This document shows positions 9,302 to 18,306 of a stretch of 57,224 bases of DNA, piece after piece. A program made the translations under genes and the position numbers. Location of the stretch: assembly GCA_007134845.1 (NCBI GenBank), contig SLKA01000076.1:1-57224 (forward strand), read 5' to 3'. The notes under the pieces are model-generated. The model did not search any database, was not told the origin of the DNA, and was given only the letters and a program-made list of their open reading frames with translations. Origin of the DNA: Balneolales bacterium (GTDB lineage: Bacteria > Bacteroidota > Rhodothermia > Balneolales > Natronogracilivirgulaceae). Within the stretch, counting starts at the first letter, position 1. The number at the start of each line of letters is the position of its first letter.

Positions 9302-10939
9302 TTAATAATCGGTATCAATTGAACTACGCTCAATGAATACCTGATCAAATGCCTCAGTATCCATGAAAGCCGGATTATATGATCCACGCTCACTGAAACC
9401 GGGAAAGAGGCGCATTAGTCCGAAGCGCGGATAACTTTCGAAAATGTCGCCTTTACCCAGAACTCTTGGATCCTTCTGTTGTTCAAGAAGTTTCATGAGC
9501 TGACGATCCATTTCAGCCAGTTTACCGGCGTAGTCGGGATCACCTGACAGATCATTTATGGTCCATGGATCAGAACTGATATCATACAATTGCGCTTCCG
9601 GACGTTTTTCAAAGCCGATCCGGAACAGTTCCGGCCATTGCTCCTTCTCTTTAATCATGAGTTCTTTGGTGGGCGAATCATCGATATCCTCATATCCATG
9701 TACAATTTCCTTATAATTACGTTCCGGCAAAGGCAGTCTTACTTCGGGAGGCGGGTTACCGGCCGGCCATCTGTCGGGCTTGAAATTTTTAACATACAGA
9801 AACTCCTGTGTGCGAAGTGCCCGGGAGGGATAGCCCACATTATCGGGCCGGGCATGGGTATGTCGCTCCCTTCCGGTGAGGACATATTCCCTTTTTAAGT
9901 CCACGAAGCCCTGTTGATCACTTTTGAATACGGGGAGCAAACTTCTTCCTGTTATGCCATCGAAATGATTGGCTCCGGCAAGGTCCAGAAACGTGGGGGC
10001 CATATCAATCAGGCTGGTCAGGTCATCCACAATTCTGCCACCATGCATAACACCCGGCCCGCTTATGGCAAGGGGCACATGAGTCCCCAGCTCCTGTAAA
10101 TTCGCTTTGGCATAGGGAAAAGGCATTCCGTTATCAGAAGTTACCACTACAACCGTATTGTCAAGCTCCCCAATGGATTCCAGATAAGCCAGCATTTTCC
10201 CAAGCTGTGCATCGAACCATTCTATTTCCACGGCATAATCCAGGACATCGTTTCGGACGATATCACGATCAGCCAGAAACGGCGGGACGTCTAGGGCATC
10301 CGGATCCTTCCCCTCCAATACACCTGATCCGTATTCGTACCTCCGGTGAGGTTCATGCGCACCAAACCAGAAGAAAAATGGTTCTCCTTTCGGACGCTCA
10401 TTCAAAAAAGTCTTAAAATTTGAGGCATAATCACGGTCGCTTAGACCTGAATACGGAACATCATCAAAAAAATGCATATTAAATTCGGGACCGGCCGGAT
10501 TCCGCTCCCAACCGGAGTCCCTCCAGTTGCCAGGCGCCCAGGGTTTGCCCGTATAGCCGATGAAATAGCCGTTTTGCTCCAGAACATCGGTGAAGACCGG
10601 AAATTTTGATGGAAACATGCTCCCGTGTGTTCCTGCCTCCTCCAATTGCCATATGTTTCTTCCAGTAAGAATGGCAGCCCTTGAGGGGCTGCATTGAGGA
10701 GCAGCAGCAAAAGCGTTGTTAAACAGGATTCCATTTTCCGCTATCCGGTCAAATGCAGGGGTATCCACAAAATCGGCGCCATATGCCGAAGTATGCGGAT
10801 AAGACTGGTCATCAGAAATTGCAAAAAGTATATTGGGCGGGTTGCTAGGGGTCTCTCCACCAGGCTGGCATCCGAGCAGCAGTGTTGAGGAGGCAAGGAT
10901 ATACTTCAAACAGCTTGTTTTAGGATACGAAAAGGACAT
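9302..10939 (-). CDS. type I sulfatase, heparan N-sulfatase-like (S1_8 style), lipoprotein
   Basis: A 545-residue sulfatase. A lipobox (L-L-L-G-C, cysteine 24) indicates a lipoprotein. The core starts NILFAISDDQSYPHTSAYG and the maturation motif is P-Q-C-S-P-S-R with cysteine 83. Together with the blocks GYTGKPWAPGNW, FGAHEPHRRYEYGSG and TSDNGMPFPYAKA, this resembles N-sulfoglucosamine sulfohydrolase (heparan N-sulfatase) and its S1_8 relatives, some of which act on sulfated algal glycans. The gene starts only 3 bases after the end of the lyase gene at 10943, so the two are almost certainly co-expressed. The subfamily is inferred from motif style only. Confidence 0.9.
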   Translation of the reverse strand: MSFSYPKTSCLKYILASSTLLLGCQPGGETPSNPPNILFAISDDQSYPHTSAYGADFVDTPAFDRIAENGILFNNAFAAAPQCSPSRAAILTGRNIWQLEEAGTHGSMFPSKFPVFTDVLEQNGYFIGYTGKPWAPGNWRDSGWERNPAGPEFNMHFFDDVPYSGLSDRDYASNFKTFLNERPKGEPFFFWFGAHEPHRRYEYGSGVLEGKDPDALDVPPFLADRDIVRNDVLDYAVEIEWFDAQLGKMLAYLESIGELDNTVVVVTSDNGMPFPYAKANLQELGTHVPLAISGPGVMHGGRIVDDLTSLIDMAPTFLDLAGANHFDGITGRSLLPVFKSDQQGFVDLKREYVLTGRERHTHARPDNVGYPSRALRTQEFLYVKNFKPDRWPAGNPPPEVRLPLPERNYKEIVHGYEDIDDSPTKELMIKEKEQWPELFRIGFEKRPEAQLYDISSDPWTINDLSGDPDYAGKLAEMDRQLMKLLEQQKDPRVLGKGDIFESYPRFGLMRLFPGFSERGSYNPAFMDTEAFDQVFIERSSIDTDY

Positions 10940-10942
10940 TTT

Positions 10943-13681
10943 TTATTCCTGGTATAGAATTTCATAATTGGTTCTTCTCTGTTTCATCACATGGGACATT
11001 TCATCGATGACTTCATGGAAAACCGGCTCACCTTGCTGTATTTCAACAAGTTTCGAACTGGCGGCATATGCTCCGCGATACTTCCTGCCTTCAAATTCAA
11101 CAGATTCAGCATGCGAGGTAAAAACGGTCCCGCTTTCCCTATTTTTGACCACCAGACCGGGAGGCAAGGATGAATCCAAATTGGCGGTTATGCTCCATGC
11201 TCCCACTCCAAGTACAACCTGTCCCTCGTTCTGTTTATCCAGCAACAGTTCTGTCAACCCGGCGCCCGGAGCAACACGGATAACGGAGAAAAATCTCATT
11301 TTGGAAGCAGCCTGTTTGCTGGTGGCTTTGAGGTGCCATTGATCGTCATCGTACGTTCTGATGTTTCCATTCGGACCGCGGCTTCCTCGCCAGTTCACAG
11401 CAGGCACATCAAACGTATCGGCAAGCTCCCAGAATACTTCTTCTGAAGACCAGAGACGTCCGGCACCGTCTGCGATGTCCAGCGAAGCCGAAAAACTTCC
11501 GGTCTCTGGATCAACGGACAGCTCCTCCATGCTGTGAATCAGCCAGGACCATTCCACAGCCTCTTCGGCCTCAAGTTCATCATAGACGATGATGACATCG
11601 GGCTTAAGCAGGAGCAGGTGGCGGATATTCTTAACCACACCATAGTCTTCATTGGTCAATTCGCTTTGAAACGCATTTGAGGCATCACCCTTTGCATAGG
11701 CTAATTCATTGCCCTGCAAAAATCTGGAAATCCATCCAAAAGCTTCCGTACTGTAGGGTTGTCCCTGGCCATTGACAAGGATCCCGTTCTGACTGCGTGT
11801 GTTCTGATACCAGCCTACCCGATGAGGATCCTGCATCGTCACTTTGTACCCGGTTCGGTAGAACAGTCTCTTTCCTCCATACACGATATTGAAAGTATTT
11901 TGGTCGGAGAGCATATGTCCGTAGGATCCAAACGGGCTGGACCGCATAGCCACCATAAGATTATCAGTCGTATTTTCCGGATTTGTATGCATCCCTACCA
12001 GCCCGATATCCCGGAATACCCTTCCCATGGGCAGACCGGGGCCATCGGGAATTTCGGGAAGCTCCAGATCATGCGTTTTGGTCAGTCGTATCCATCTAAG
12101 CAGGCGTTCTTTGGACAGATCGATATCCTCATAGCGGAAAATTTCATTGAAATACCATGCGGCGCGGGGATTGCCAGTCAGTTTGGCAAGCTCAAGGGAA
12201 AAAGCCGCATATTTGCTGCCCGGTGAAAAAATTTCTTCCGTATTGTCGGCAAAGCCATCTGCCGATGATCCCGGCGGGATGTGGTAGATCAGCCAGTCCG
12301 CCTGATTCCAGTACCAGGGATGGGTTTTGATAAAATCGAATCCCGTGTATTTTTTTATATACAAGGGGATATCGATCATGGTCTCTGCATTCATAGGAAA
12401 ATACGACACGCCCTCGGCCCAGCCACCATCCATCCCTCCAAGAAGGGGGGTTCGGGCAAGAAAAACTTCATAGGAATACTGCAGCCAATCGGAAGCCTCC
12501 GGCACGTCATCGTATAATGCCAGGGCTGTGAGGAAGAGATAATGCAGAATATGCTGCCAGACGTGCCCGCTCAACAGCCTGACTTCGATTCTGTTGCTCC
12601 AATCTTGATAAAAGCGGGTTGCCCTTGGAAGAATGGATAGGATCAGAGCCTCTTTTTGATCATCGCTCAACCGGCTGTTAAAGGTATCATAGACGATAGC
12701 CATGGACAGCATGCATCGGGAATCGCCAAAATCCTGATAAGCAGATACTCCATCCGGATCCCACGCAGCCACCGACAATGCTGTTTCAATAGCTTTAGCA
12801 GCATATCTTTCGTCATCGGTCAAGATGTATGCCTTGCTTAAAGGAAGTATAATTCGTTGAGCATAATCACCCAGGCGCTTGCTGGCATCCTGCCTCATTT
12901 TTCTGGCTTGCTCCCGATAATAGGCCGCTGCCTCATCTTTCGGCAAGTGATCCGGCAAATCTATTACCAGATTTTCGGCATCGTCTCGCGGCAGCCCGTC
13001 GTTTTCATCCGGAAGCAGGAGAAGCAAGGCCTTTTCGGCCTCCTTTACGATAGCCTGAAAATCTTCGCGGTCTTTTCTGTTTCGGATGGCCGGGATTTCC
13101 GATTTATCGACCAGCACCCGGGGATGCTCGCGAGGGATGGCTTTCAAAAACTCTGAAGCAGGAGGTATCGGCATTGGAATGGCGTTATCGTCAATGATAA
13201 AACTCAGAGTCTCGGACCACGGCTCACCTGTTGTTCTATACTGCCAGTACCAGGTACCATCATCCAGTTTTTGATGGGGATGGAACATGGCCCAAGGTGA
13301 AGATCTTCTGCCAAGGGTATTATCCGGTTGAGAAAAATCTTTTTCACGCGCGAGACGAACGTCGTATCTCACATAGTTTTTTATAGTGCGCGGCCAGCGT
13401 AATACGGGTGGATTTATACGAACAGGAACAGCACCTGAAAACTCCGGGAACTCCAGATAACGCTGCCTGTAAACCGTTTCCATTCGCACATCTATGATCC
13501 CTGAATCGCGTGTTGTGTCTTTCATCGTGTTGGATTCGCGTGAATCCAACTCCCATTTACCCGTATCATTATCAACCGATTTCAGTGCGCCGGAAACACT
13601 CCCTTTTTCAAAAGAATTACATCCACTGAATAGCCATATCAAACCTATAATTGAAACAAACCATATTAACTTGCAATACAT
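10943..13681 (-). CDS. DUF4962 / heparinase II/III-type polysaccharide lyase, lipoprotein
   Basis: A 912-residue protein. The lipobox W-L-F-S-G-C puts the lipid anchor at cysteine 21. A fibronectin-like N-terminal part (about 80-190: PPVLRWPR, WYWQYRTTGEPWSE) matches the DUF4962 type. Next comes a helical toroid (about 190-560) with G-H-V-W-Q-H and GGMDGGWAEGVSYFP, which look like catalytic and substrate-site segments of heparinase II/III-like lyases. The C-terminal beta-sandwich (about 570-900) contains SDQNTFNIVYGGKRLFY and LLLKPDVIIVYDELEAEE. DUF4962 plus heparinase II/III occurs in PL39-like alginate lyases and in other uronate lyases such as those for ulvan or chondroitin. It probably performs beta-elimination on a uronic-acid polysaccharide. 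A 45-bp element shared with the FecR promoter region lies upstream at 13776-13820. Confidence 0.85.
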   Translation of the reverse strand: MYCKLIWFVSIIGLIWLFSGCNSFEKGSVSGALKSVDNDTGKWELDSRESNTMKDTTRDSGIIDVRMETVYRQRYLEFPEFSGAVPVRINPPVLRWPRTIKNYVRYDVRLAREKDFSQPDNTLGRRSSPWAMFHPHQKLDDGTWYWQYRTTGEPWSETLSFIIDDNAIPMPIPPASEFLKAIPREHPRVLVDKSEIPAIRNRKDREDFQAIVKEAEKALLLLLPDENDGLPRDDAENLVIDLPDHLPKDEAAAYYREQARKMRQDASKRLGDYAQRIILPLSKAYILTDDERYAAKAIETALSVAAWDPDGVSAYQDFGDSRCMLSMAIVYDTFNSRLSDDQKEALILSILPRATRFYQDWSNRIEVRLLSGHVWQHILHYLFLTALALYDDVPEASDWLQYSYEVFLARTPLLGGMDGGWAEGVSYFPMNAETMIDIPLYIKKYTGFDFIKTHPWYWNQADWLIYHIPPGSSADGFADNTEEIFSPGSKYAAFSLELAKLTGNPRAAWYFNEIFRYEDIDLSKERLLRWIRLTKTHDLELPEIPDGPGLPMGRVFRDIGLVGMHTNPENTTDNLMVAMRSSPFGSYGHMLSDQNTFNIVYGGKRLFYRTGYKVTMQDPHRVGWYQNTRSQNGILVNGQGQPYSTEAFGWISRFLQGNELAYAKGDASNAFQSELTNEDYGVVKNIRHLLLLKPDVIIVYDELEAEEAVEWSWLIHSMEELSVDPETGSFSASLDIADGAGRLWSSEEVFWELADTFDVPAVNWRGSRGPNGNIRTYDDDQWHLKATSKQAASKMRFFSVIRVAPGAGLTELLLDKQNEGQVVLGVGAWSITANLDSSLPPGLVVKNRESGTVFTSHAESVEFEGRKYRGAYAASSKLVEIQQGEPVFHEVIDEMSHVMKQRRTNYEILYQE

Positions 13682-13775
13682 AAATGTTGCATTTTACATT
13701 TAAAAATAATGAAGGTTTTTAAGTATCCGTTTTAATAGCACTTTTATAATTATCCGGATATATACTTTTTCCGAG

Positions 13776-13820
13776 TTGCTGTCTGTAAATAAAGCAACTG
13801 AAATATTATTCACCCTGTAA
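13776..13820 (-). repeat. 45-bp element, copy A, upstream of the lyase-sulfatase genes
   Basis: This intergenic stretch aligns without gaps to 29751-29795: about 35 of 45 bases agree, in blocks TTGCTGTCT, GCAACTGAAATAT and CACCCTG. It lies 95-139 bases before the start codon of the lyase gene at 13681 and just after the stop of the RCC1-like gene at 13844. Both copies have the same orientation relative to the minus-strand genes. A shared leader or operator of the polysaccharide locus is a reasonable guess. Confidence 0.6.
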
Positions 13821-13843
13821 GGGGAATAAGAACCTGGTTTCTT

Positions 13844-14818
13844 TCAGTTTGCAGCCCTTATTGCAAGATTGTGAAAATCTCCGGCACTAATTGCTATAAA
13901 ATTATTTCCTTGGGGCACATCATTAATCTGACCGGCATCCAGACGCTCCCATCCCCAGGCTGCAATAGTCCCATCCTCATGTAATCCCAGGCTATGGGTA
14001 TAACCAACTGATATCGCTTTAAATCCTCTCTTTGTTGGGGTGCTGCTGATTTCTTCCCGCAGGTCCCATCCCCAGGCTGCAATAGTCCCATCTTCACGGA
14101 GCGCCATACTGTGACGGGCACCGGCGGCTATCGCATTAAAACCTGTTCCCTCTGGAGTATCTTTTACAGAACCCAATCTATCACCGCCCCATGCTGCAAT
14201 AGAGCCATCCTCCCGCAATGCCAGATTGTGAAGTTCACCGGCAGAAATGGCCACATAACCTCTGTCTTTAGGCCTGCCGCTCACTTGTCTGTCATGATCC
14301 CAACCCCAGGCATAGATAGATCCATTCTCACGAAGTGCCAGATTGTGATTTCCTGCAGCAGCTATAGCGATAAAACCACTTCTTAGAGGCGTTTCTCCAC
14401 TAACAATATCTCTATCTCCTTTCGCAATATTATGATCCCAGCCCCACTGAACAATGGTACCGTCTTCACGCAATGCAATATTGTGGTTAAACCCGGCGGC
14501 AACAGCAATAAAATTCTGATCTGTTGGAGTGCTTGATATTTGACCTTGCGTGTCGCTTCCCCAGACCTCGACCGTACCATCGCTCCGCAATGCGATACTG
14601 TGGTGGGTTCCAACATCCACATCTACAAAATCATCGCCAATGGGGGTGTTGCTAACCTGTCCCTGATTATCTCTTCCCCATGCAACAACACTACCAACAG
14701 CCCGGTCGTCCGAGACTTCTCCCTGAAAATCAGTAAAAAGCAGGACTGCAATAATCAGCACAATAAACAGGAGTATAGAAACAGCTATCAGAAGTGCCTT
14801 GGGTTTTTTCATTTTCAT
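13844..14818 (-). CDS. membrane-anchored seven-repeat RCC1-like beta-propeller protein
   Basis: A 324-residue protein with one N-terminal transmembrane segment (about residues 8-30) followed by seven RCC1-type repeats. Each repeat has a core like AVAAGFNHNIALREDGTI followed by x-x-W-G. The W-G cores are VVAWGRD, VEVWGSD, IVQWGWD, IYAWGWD, IAAWGGD, IAAWGWD and IAAWGWE. Seven blades would make a closed propeller that fills the whole exported part. RCC1-like propellers usually bind proteins or ligands and have no enzymatic role. Its place between the lyase and a TIM-barrel-like gene suggests it supports glycan handling, for example as a periplasmic scaffold, but no direct evidence shows this. 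The repeats are also visible as repetitive DNA. Confidence 0.85.
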   Translation of the reverse strand: MKMKKPKALLIAVSILLFIVLIIAVLLFTDFQGEVSDDRAVGSVVAWGRDNQGQVSNTPIGDDFVDVDVGTHHSIALRSDGTVEVWGSDTQGQISSTPTDQNFIAVAAGFNHNIALREDGTIVQWGWDHNIAKGDRDIVSGETPLRSGFIAIAAAGNHNLALRENGSIYAWGWDHDRQVSGRPKDRGYVAISAGELHNLALREDGSIAAWGGDRLGSVKDTPEGTGFNAIAAGARHSMALREDGTIAAWGWDLREEISSTPTKRGFKAISVGYTHSLGLHEDGTIAAWGWERLDAGQINDVPQGNNFIAISAGDFHNLAIRAAN

Positions 14819-14972
14819 GGTATGTATCTGGATTTGTCAAGTGATTTGTCGAGCAAGGGGAAATTCATTTACGTGCAAATTATAATTTCTTCATATGAAT
14901 TGGGCCAAAAACAAATATAGAAACAATTGCACCTTGCAACGTGATAAATATCCGCGAACGGTTATTGATGAT

Positions 14973-15162
14973 TCAGGGATAGGTTTCTCCCCCATAACTT
15001 ACCGGGTACCCATGCGTATCTTTCGGCCAACCATTGGTGATCCATTGATGATAGGTTCTGGCCATGTCAGCATCTTCAAACCAGTTCCACTGACCGTAGG
15101 GTGGCGCCACCGGATAATTTTCAATTTCATCGGATATGTTCAACATGTTATCCAGTGCGCAT
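14973..15162 (-). pseudogene. out-of-frame C-terminal tail of the gene at 15140-16855
   Basis: In the frame that starts about 15158, an open stretch of 61 residues follows the upstream gene directly and ends with TGA at 14973-14975. It reads ALDNMLNISDEIENYPVAPP and then YGQWNWFEDADMARTYHQW, which looks like real protein with natural composition, not noise. The main gene stops at 15140 in the other frame, so the coding sequence appears to have lost one base between about 15162 and 15143. Either the allele is truncated or the assembly has an error. Confidence 0.7.
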
Positions 15163-16855
15163 CAAGTGTACTGACAAGATAATCCGATCTGAATTCCGAT
15201 CCCCGGGCATAAATCCGGAAACCCCAATATGCCGCGGCCGCTTCACGGTGCAGACGAATCGTCAGTAACGTATGATTAAAGTGATGGTAAAGATCCTCAT
15301 AATCTTCATTGCTCAGGTAAGGTCGAGCCGCTTCCAGATGTTTGAGGTTTTCCATGGCCAGTGCAACGCCATACTCCTTTTCAGTTAGGATAAACTGCAA
15401 GTACTCTTCATTCATATTCTCTTGCTGATCCAGCCAGCCCTCTTCAAGAACCCATGGGACTTCTTCCAGCTGAGTTCCACCGGCTTTGGCCCAGTTGGGT
15501 GCAAGAGTATTAACGATATCCTTCCAATAATGGAATTCCCTGTTAACGCCACGCTGCACATATGTAACCGGTGGATCCATCCACTCGCCTGAAACATGCC
15601 GGCCGTAACTTGACGGGTAGGGATCATGGTTCAGCTTGGAGTGGTTTGTGCTGTTTGTGTTAAGCGTATAGAACGTCGAAAGGGTGATGTCCAAAGAGTT
15701 TTCAAATGCGGCCCGAAGCATCGGATAGGCGCGGTCGCCATAACGTTCCGTAATGAACTTTCTATAGATATCATCCGGAATAGTACTGCGATCTTCAAAA
15801 TACATGGACAGCGCTTTTAAATGTATCTCTGCAGGCCGGTCTACGATTTGTGTGGTTCCATAGCGGTCCGTGCGCGCTACATATCCAACGATATGATCGC
15901 GACGAAGATAATCTGCAAAGCGATTCAGAAAAACTTCAGGAAAGGTGTTCAGTACCATACCATGGCCGTGGTATTCACCGGCTGTGTCAAATTCTATGAT
16001 GGTTGGACGCGCCAGCTGGCCGGCATAAACATCAAGCGGATGTGTGATAAAGAAGTCATGCGGCGTCTCTTTCATCATGAGTCGGATCTCATCATGTTCG
16101 AACAAATCAATGGCGCCGACAATCCAGTCAAATTCTTCATCGTCATAGGCAAAAGTGCGGGCATACAGGTTCATCCCATATTCATCTATAACCACTCCGG
16201 CCACCGCATTGACAATGGCAGCCAGTTTTTCTGCATCGGATTTCATCGTTTCGGAATACTGATTTTCAACTCGTGCCCCGGTTTCGATAAAAGTCAGGAT
16301 CAACGCTTCGATCGGCGGAGCCATATCCAGCATCTCGCGATAGTCATTCCGAAGCCAATCCCAAAACTCCGGATCGTCAAGATTTATAGTGCCATCCGGA
16401 CCGGTTTTGAATTCGTCCGGATAGTAGCTGAGTGGGTACAGGTTGCGATCCCAGAATGCAACTTCCTGGATTCCCGCATTTTTTGCAGCCTCAGTTAGTA
16501 TTTTTGCGATTTCGAGGCGTTTCGGGTCGCGCACATGCCGAAGGTCGTGAATTACATGATGTGAAATCTGCAGGTGATTAATGTCGTAATCGGCGGCACG
16601 CTGGATGGTTCGTAATCCACCGTCGACATCATCTGACAAAATCATCCACCCCCGAATCTCCTGATCTGCCGATAGCGGACGGCTTGCATTTCCTGATGAA
16701 GACGAATTATCTGTACCGCTGCAAGCTGTCATTAAAAAAATACTGATCAATAAAAAACCGGTAACGCAACCTTGCCGCAAAAATCTGCTTAAAGGTGCAA
16801 ATATTAATTCCCGAAAACTCCATGTGCTCTGTTTTATCTCAATTTTTATATACAT
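15140..16855 (-). CDS. TIM-barrel-like glycosidase-type lipoprotein, unknown family, 3' end frameshifted
   Basis: A 571-residue protein with a long N-terminus and a lipobox (F-L-M-T-A-C, cysteine about 45). The body starts IRGWMILSDDVDGGLRTIQ and alternates predicted strands and helices, with HLQISHHVIHDLRH, EALILTFIETGARVE, EFDTAGEYHGHG and GYVARTDRYGTT. It has the look of a glycoside-hydrolase TIM barrel, distantly like GH67/GH115-type proteins, but I cannot place it in a family. A glucuronidase role would suit the locus but is only a guess. Its normal C-terminus appears to continue in another frame down to 14973, so the protein written here ends about 60 residues early. Confidence 0.75.
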   Translation of the reverse strand: MYIKIEIKQSTWSFRELIFAPLSRFLRQGCVTGFLLISIFLMTACSGTDNSSSSGNASRPLSADQEIRGWMILSDDVDGGLRTIQRAADYDINHLQISHHVIHDLRHVRDPKRLEIAKILTEAAKNAGIQEVAFWDRNLYPLSYYPDEFKTGPDGTINLDDPEFWDWLRNDYREMLDMAPPIEALILTFIETGARVENQYSETMKSDAEKLAAIVNAVAGVVIDEYGMNLYARTFAYDDEEFDWIVGAIDLFEHDEIRLMMKETPHDFFITHPLDVYAGQLARPTIIEFDTAGEYHGHGMVLNTFPEVFLNRFADYLRRDHIVGYVARTDRYGTTQIVDRPAEIHLKALSMYFEDRSTIPDDIYRKFITERYGDRAYPMLRAAFENSLDITLSTFYTLNTNSTNHSKLNHDPYPSSYGRHVSGEWMDPPVTYVQRGVNREFHYWKDIVNTLAPNWAKAGGTQLEEVPWVLEEGWLDQQENMNEEYLQFILTEKEYGVALAMENLKHLEAARPYLSNEDYEDLYHHFNHTLLTIRLHREAAAAYWGFRIYARGSEFRSDYLVSTLDAHWITC

Positions 16856-16910
16856 AAGAAAAAAATAGATTCTAAAATAAAAGGTAACTTTTCAGACTTG
16901 CATCGTTCAT

Positions 16911-18170
16911 CTATTCAGTCACCGTTACACCGGGTGGGTAGGCATAATCGAGCCACAACCGGTCAATGAGATCGGCATCAGGTTCTCCGTCATGTGTCAC
17001 ATACCGGTACCGGGCAACATATGGCTCACCGACTTCAATGGACATATCGCCAAGCTGTGTCGGGGCAAAATTAAAAAAAGGCTCCCCTGGAGAGATCCGC
17101 ATGGTCTGCGGAAAACGATAATTAGCTGGATGTCCGAGTATTGCAATCCCTGCAAGTTTTCCTTCAGTATACCCTCCAATATGAGCCCATCTCGCTCTTG
17201 TACCATGCCCGTCCCGTCCAAGTCCATCAGAAGTCAGAAAAAAAGCTTTTTCAGGGTCGTCCCAGTCTTCGTGCCCCCGAAACCCGATACCTCCATAGCG
17301 ATACTCCGGCAAGTATAGCGGCTTATCTGTATTAACGGTCTGCGTTATCTCGAGATCAAAAATATGCACCTTGCCGTCTGAGGTTGCCGAATAAATTCTG
17401 ACTTCCCAGTGCTCATTCAAAGCTACAACAGGCTCTTCTGCAGAAAGATCTATAAATTGCGAACGGGATCTGAATCCGCCATGCACGGGTCCCTGCCAAT
17501 TATCCAGTAACGTATCAATATCCACTCTGCCGGAATTTCGATGCACATTCCAGAAGTCCGGTGTACGCCCATCAAATTCTGTGTTTGTCCAAGCAGACCA
17601 AATCCCGGCGTGATGAGAATGTTGCTCAGGATTCAGATGATTTGTCAGAATTACTCCGGATGGAGAATAAACCGGGTGAATATAGCCGCCACGCTTGTAC
17701 CGTTCATCAAGCACATCCGGGGGTGTATTTTCTTTGTGATAAAAGCTCAAGACCTTGTTATTTCCTGCTGACCAGCTGATGGTACTTTGGCCTGTTTCAC
17801 TTGAAATATAATTTTCAGCAGATCTTTCATTCGGATCCGGGTTAAAAGTAAATGCAGCTGACAATCCGGCAGGTAGCCGGTCTATAATAAACCACCCTTG
17901 ATTCGCTGCATCGACCTGGACTGGTATCGTCTTCCCCAGATTGCTGATCATGGTATAAGTACCTGTCTGCAAATCTTGTGGAGCATTAAATGATACTATT
18001 GTTTCAACACGACCGTATGCCCCCGCACTCACATGAACCTGAAATACTCCGGATTCGTCTGACTGCATTTGAGTCGCTTTTAAAGTCGAATATCCGGGCA
18101 GCAAAACAATTGTCAGAACAATTATTTTCAGAGGGGATGTTTTTTGCAAACCTTTTACTATTAGATCCAT
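16911..18170 (-). CDS. DUF6807 (PmoA-like) family exported protein
   Basis: A 419-residue protein with a hydrophobic N-terminal segment (about 15-33), probably a signal peptide. The family signature is YIHPVYSPSGVILTNHLNP and then HSHHAGIWSAWT, typical of DUF6807, formerly called PmoA. Its HHAG histidines may bind a metal or ligand. Members are all-beta proteins found next to sugar oxidoreductases and glycan-degradation genes; their biochemical function is not established. Despite the old name there is no reason to link it to methane oxidation. It lies between the frameshifted TIM-barrel gene and the Tat-exported toroid protein. Its start codon falls inside a remnant of a sugar-transporter gene at 18172-18258. 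Confidence 0.85.
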   Translation of the reverse strand: MDLIVKGLQKTSPLKIIVLTIVLLPGYSTLKATQMQSDESGVFQVHVSAGAYGRVETIVSFNAPQDLQTGTYTMISNLGKTIPVQVDAANQGWFIIDRLPAGLSAAFTFNPDPNERSAENYISSETGQSTISWSAGNNKVLSFYHKENTPPDVLDERYKRGGYIHPVYSPSGVILTNHLNPEQHSHHAGIWSAWTNTEFDGRTPDFWNVHRNSGRVDIDTLLDNWQGPVHGGFRSRSQFIDLSAEEPVVALNEHWEVRIYSATSDGKVHIFDLEITQTVNTDKPLYLPEYRYGGIGFRGHEDWDDPEKAFFLTSDGLGRDGHGTRARWAHIGGYTEGKLAGIAILGHPANYRFPQTMRISPGEPFFNFAPTQLGDMSIEVGEPYVARYRYVTHDGEPDADLIDRLWLDYAYPPGVTVTE

Positions 18171-18171
18171 A

Positions 18172-18258
18172 GTTTGTCTTTATCAGTTTTTCCTCCATTT
18201 CCTCCAGAGAAACCCCTTTGGTTTCAGGCATAATTTTCCAGACGAACAGCAACTGAAT
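18172..18258 (-). pseudogene. remnant of an MFS sugar-porter transporter (C-terminal end)
   Basis: Directly upstream of the DUF6807 gene, the minus strand encodes LLFVWKIMPETKGVSLEEME followed by E-K-L-I-K, with a stop two codons before it. The P-E-T-K-G-x-S-L-E-E block right after a membrane helix is the C-terminal signature of sugar-porter MFS transporters of the xylose or galactose proton-symporter type. Only about 25 residues remain, so this is the tail of a deleted transporter gene. The DUF6807 start codon now overlaps its end. Confidence 0.65.
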
Positions 18259-18306
18259 TTATGCATGCTATATCTTATTTTTTTATAACTATTTATGTGA
18301 TAAAAA

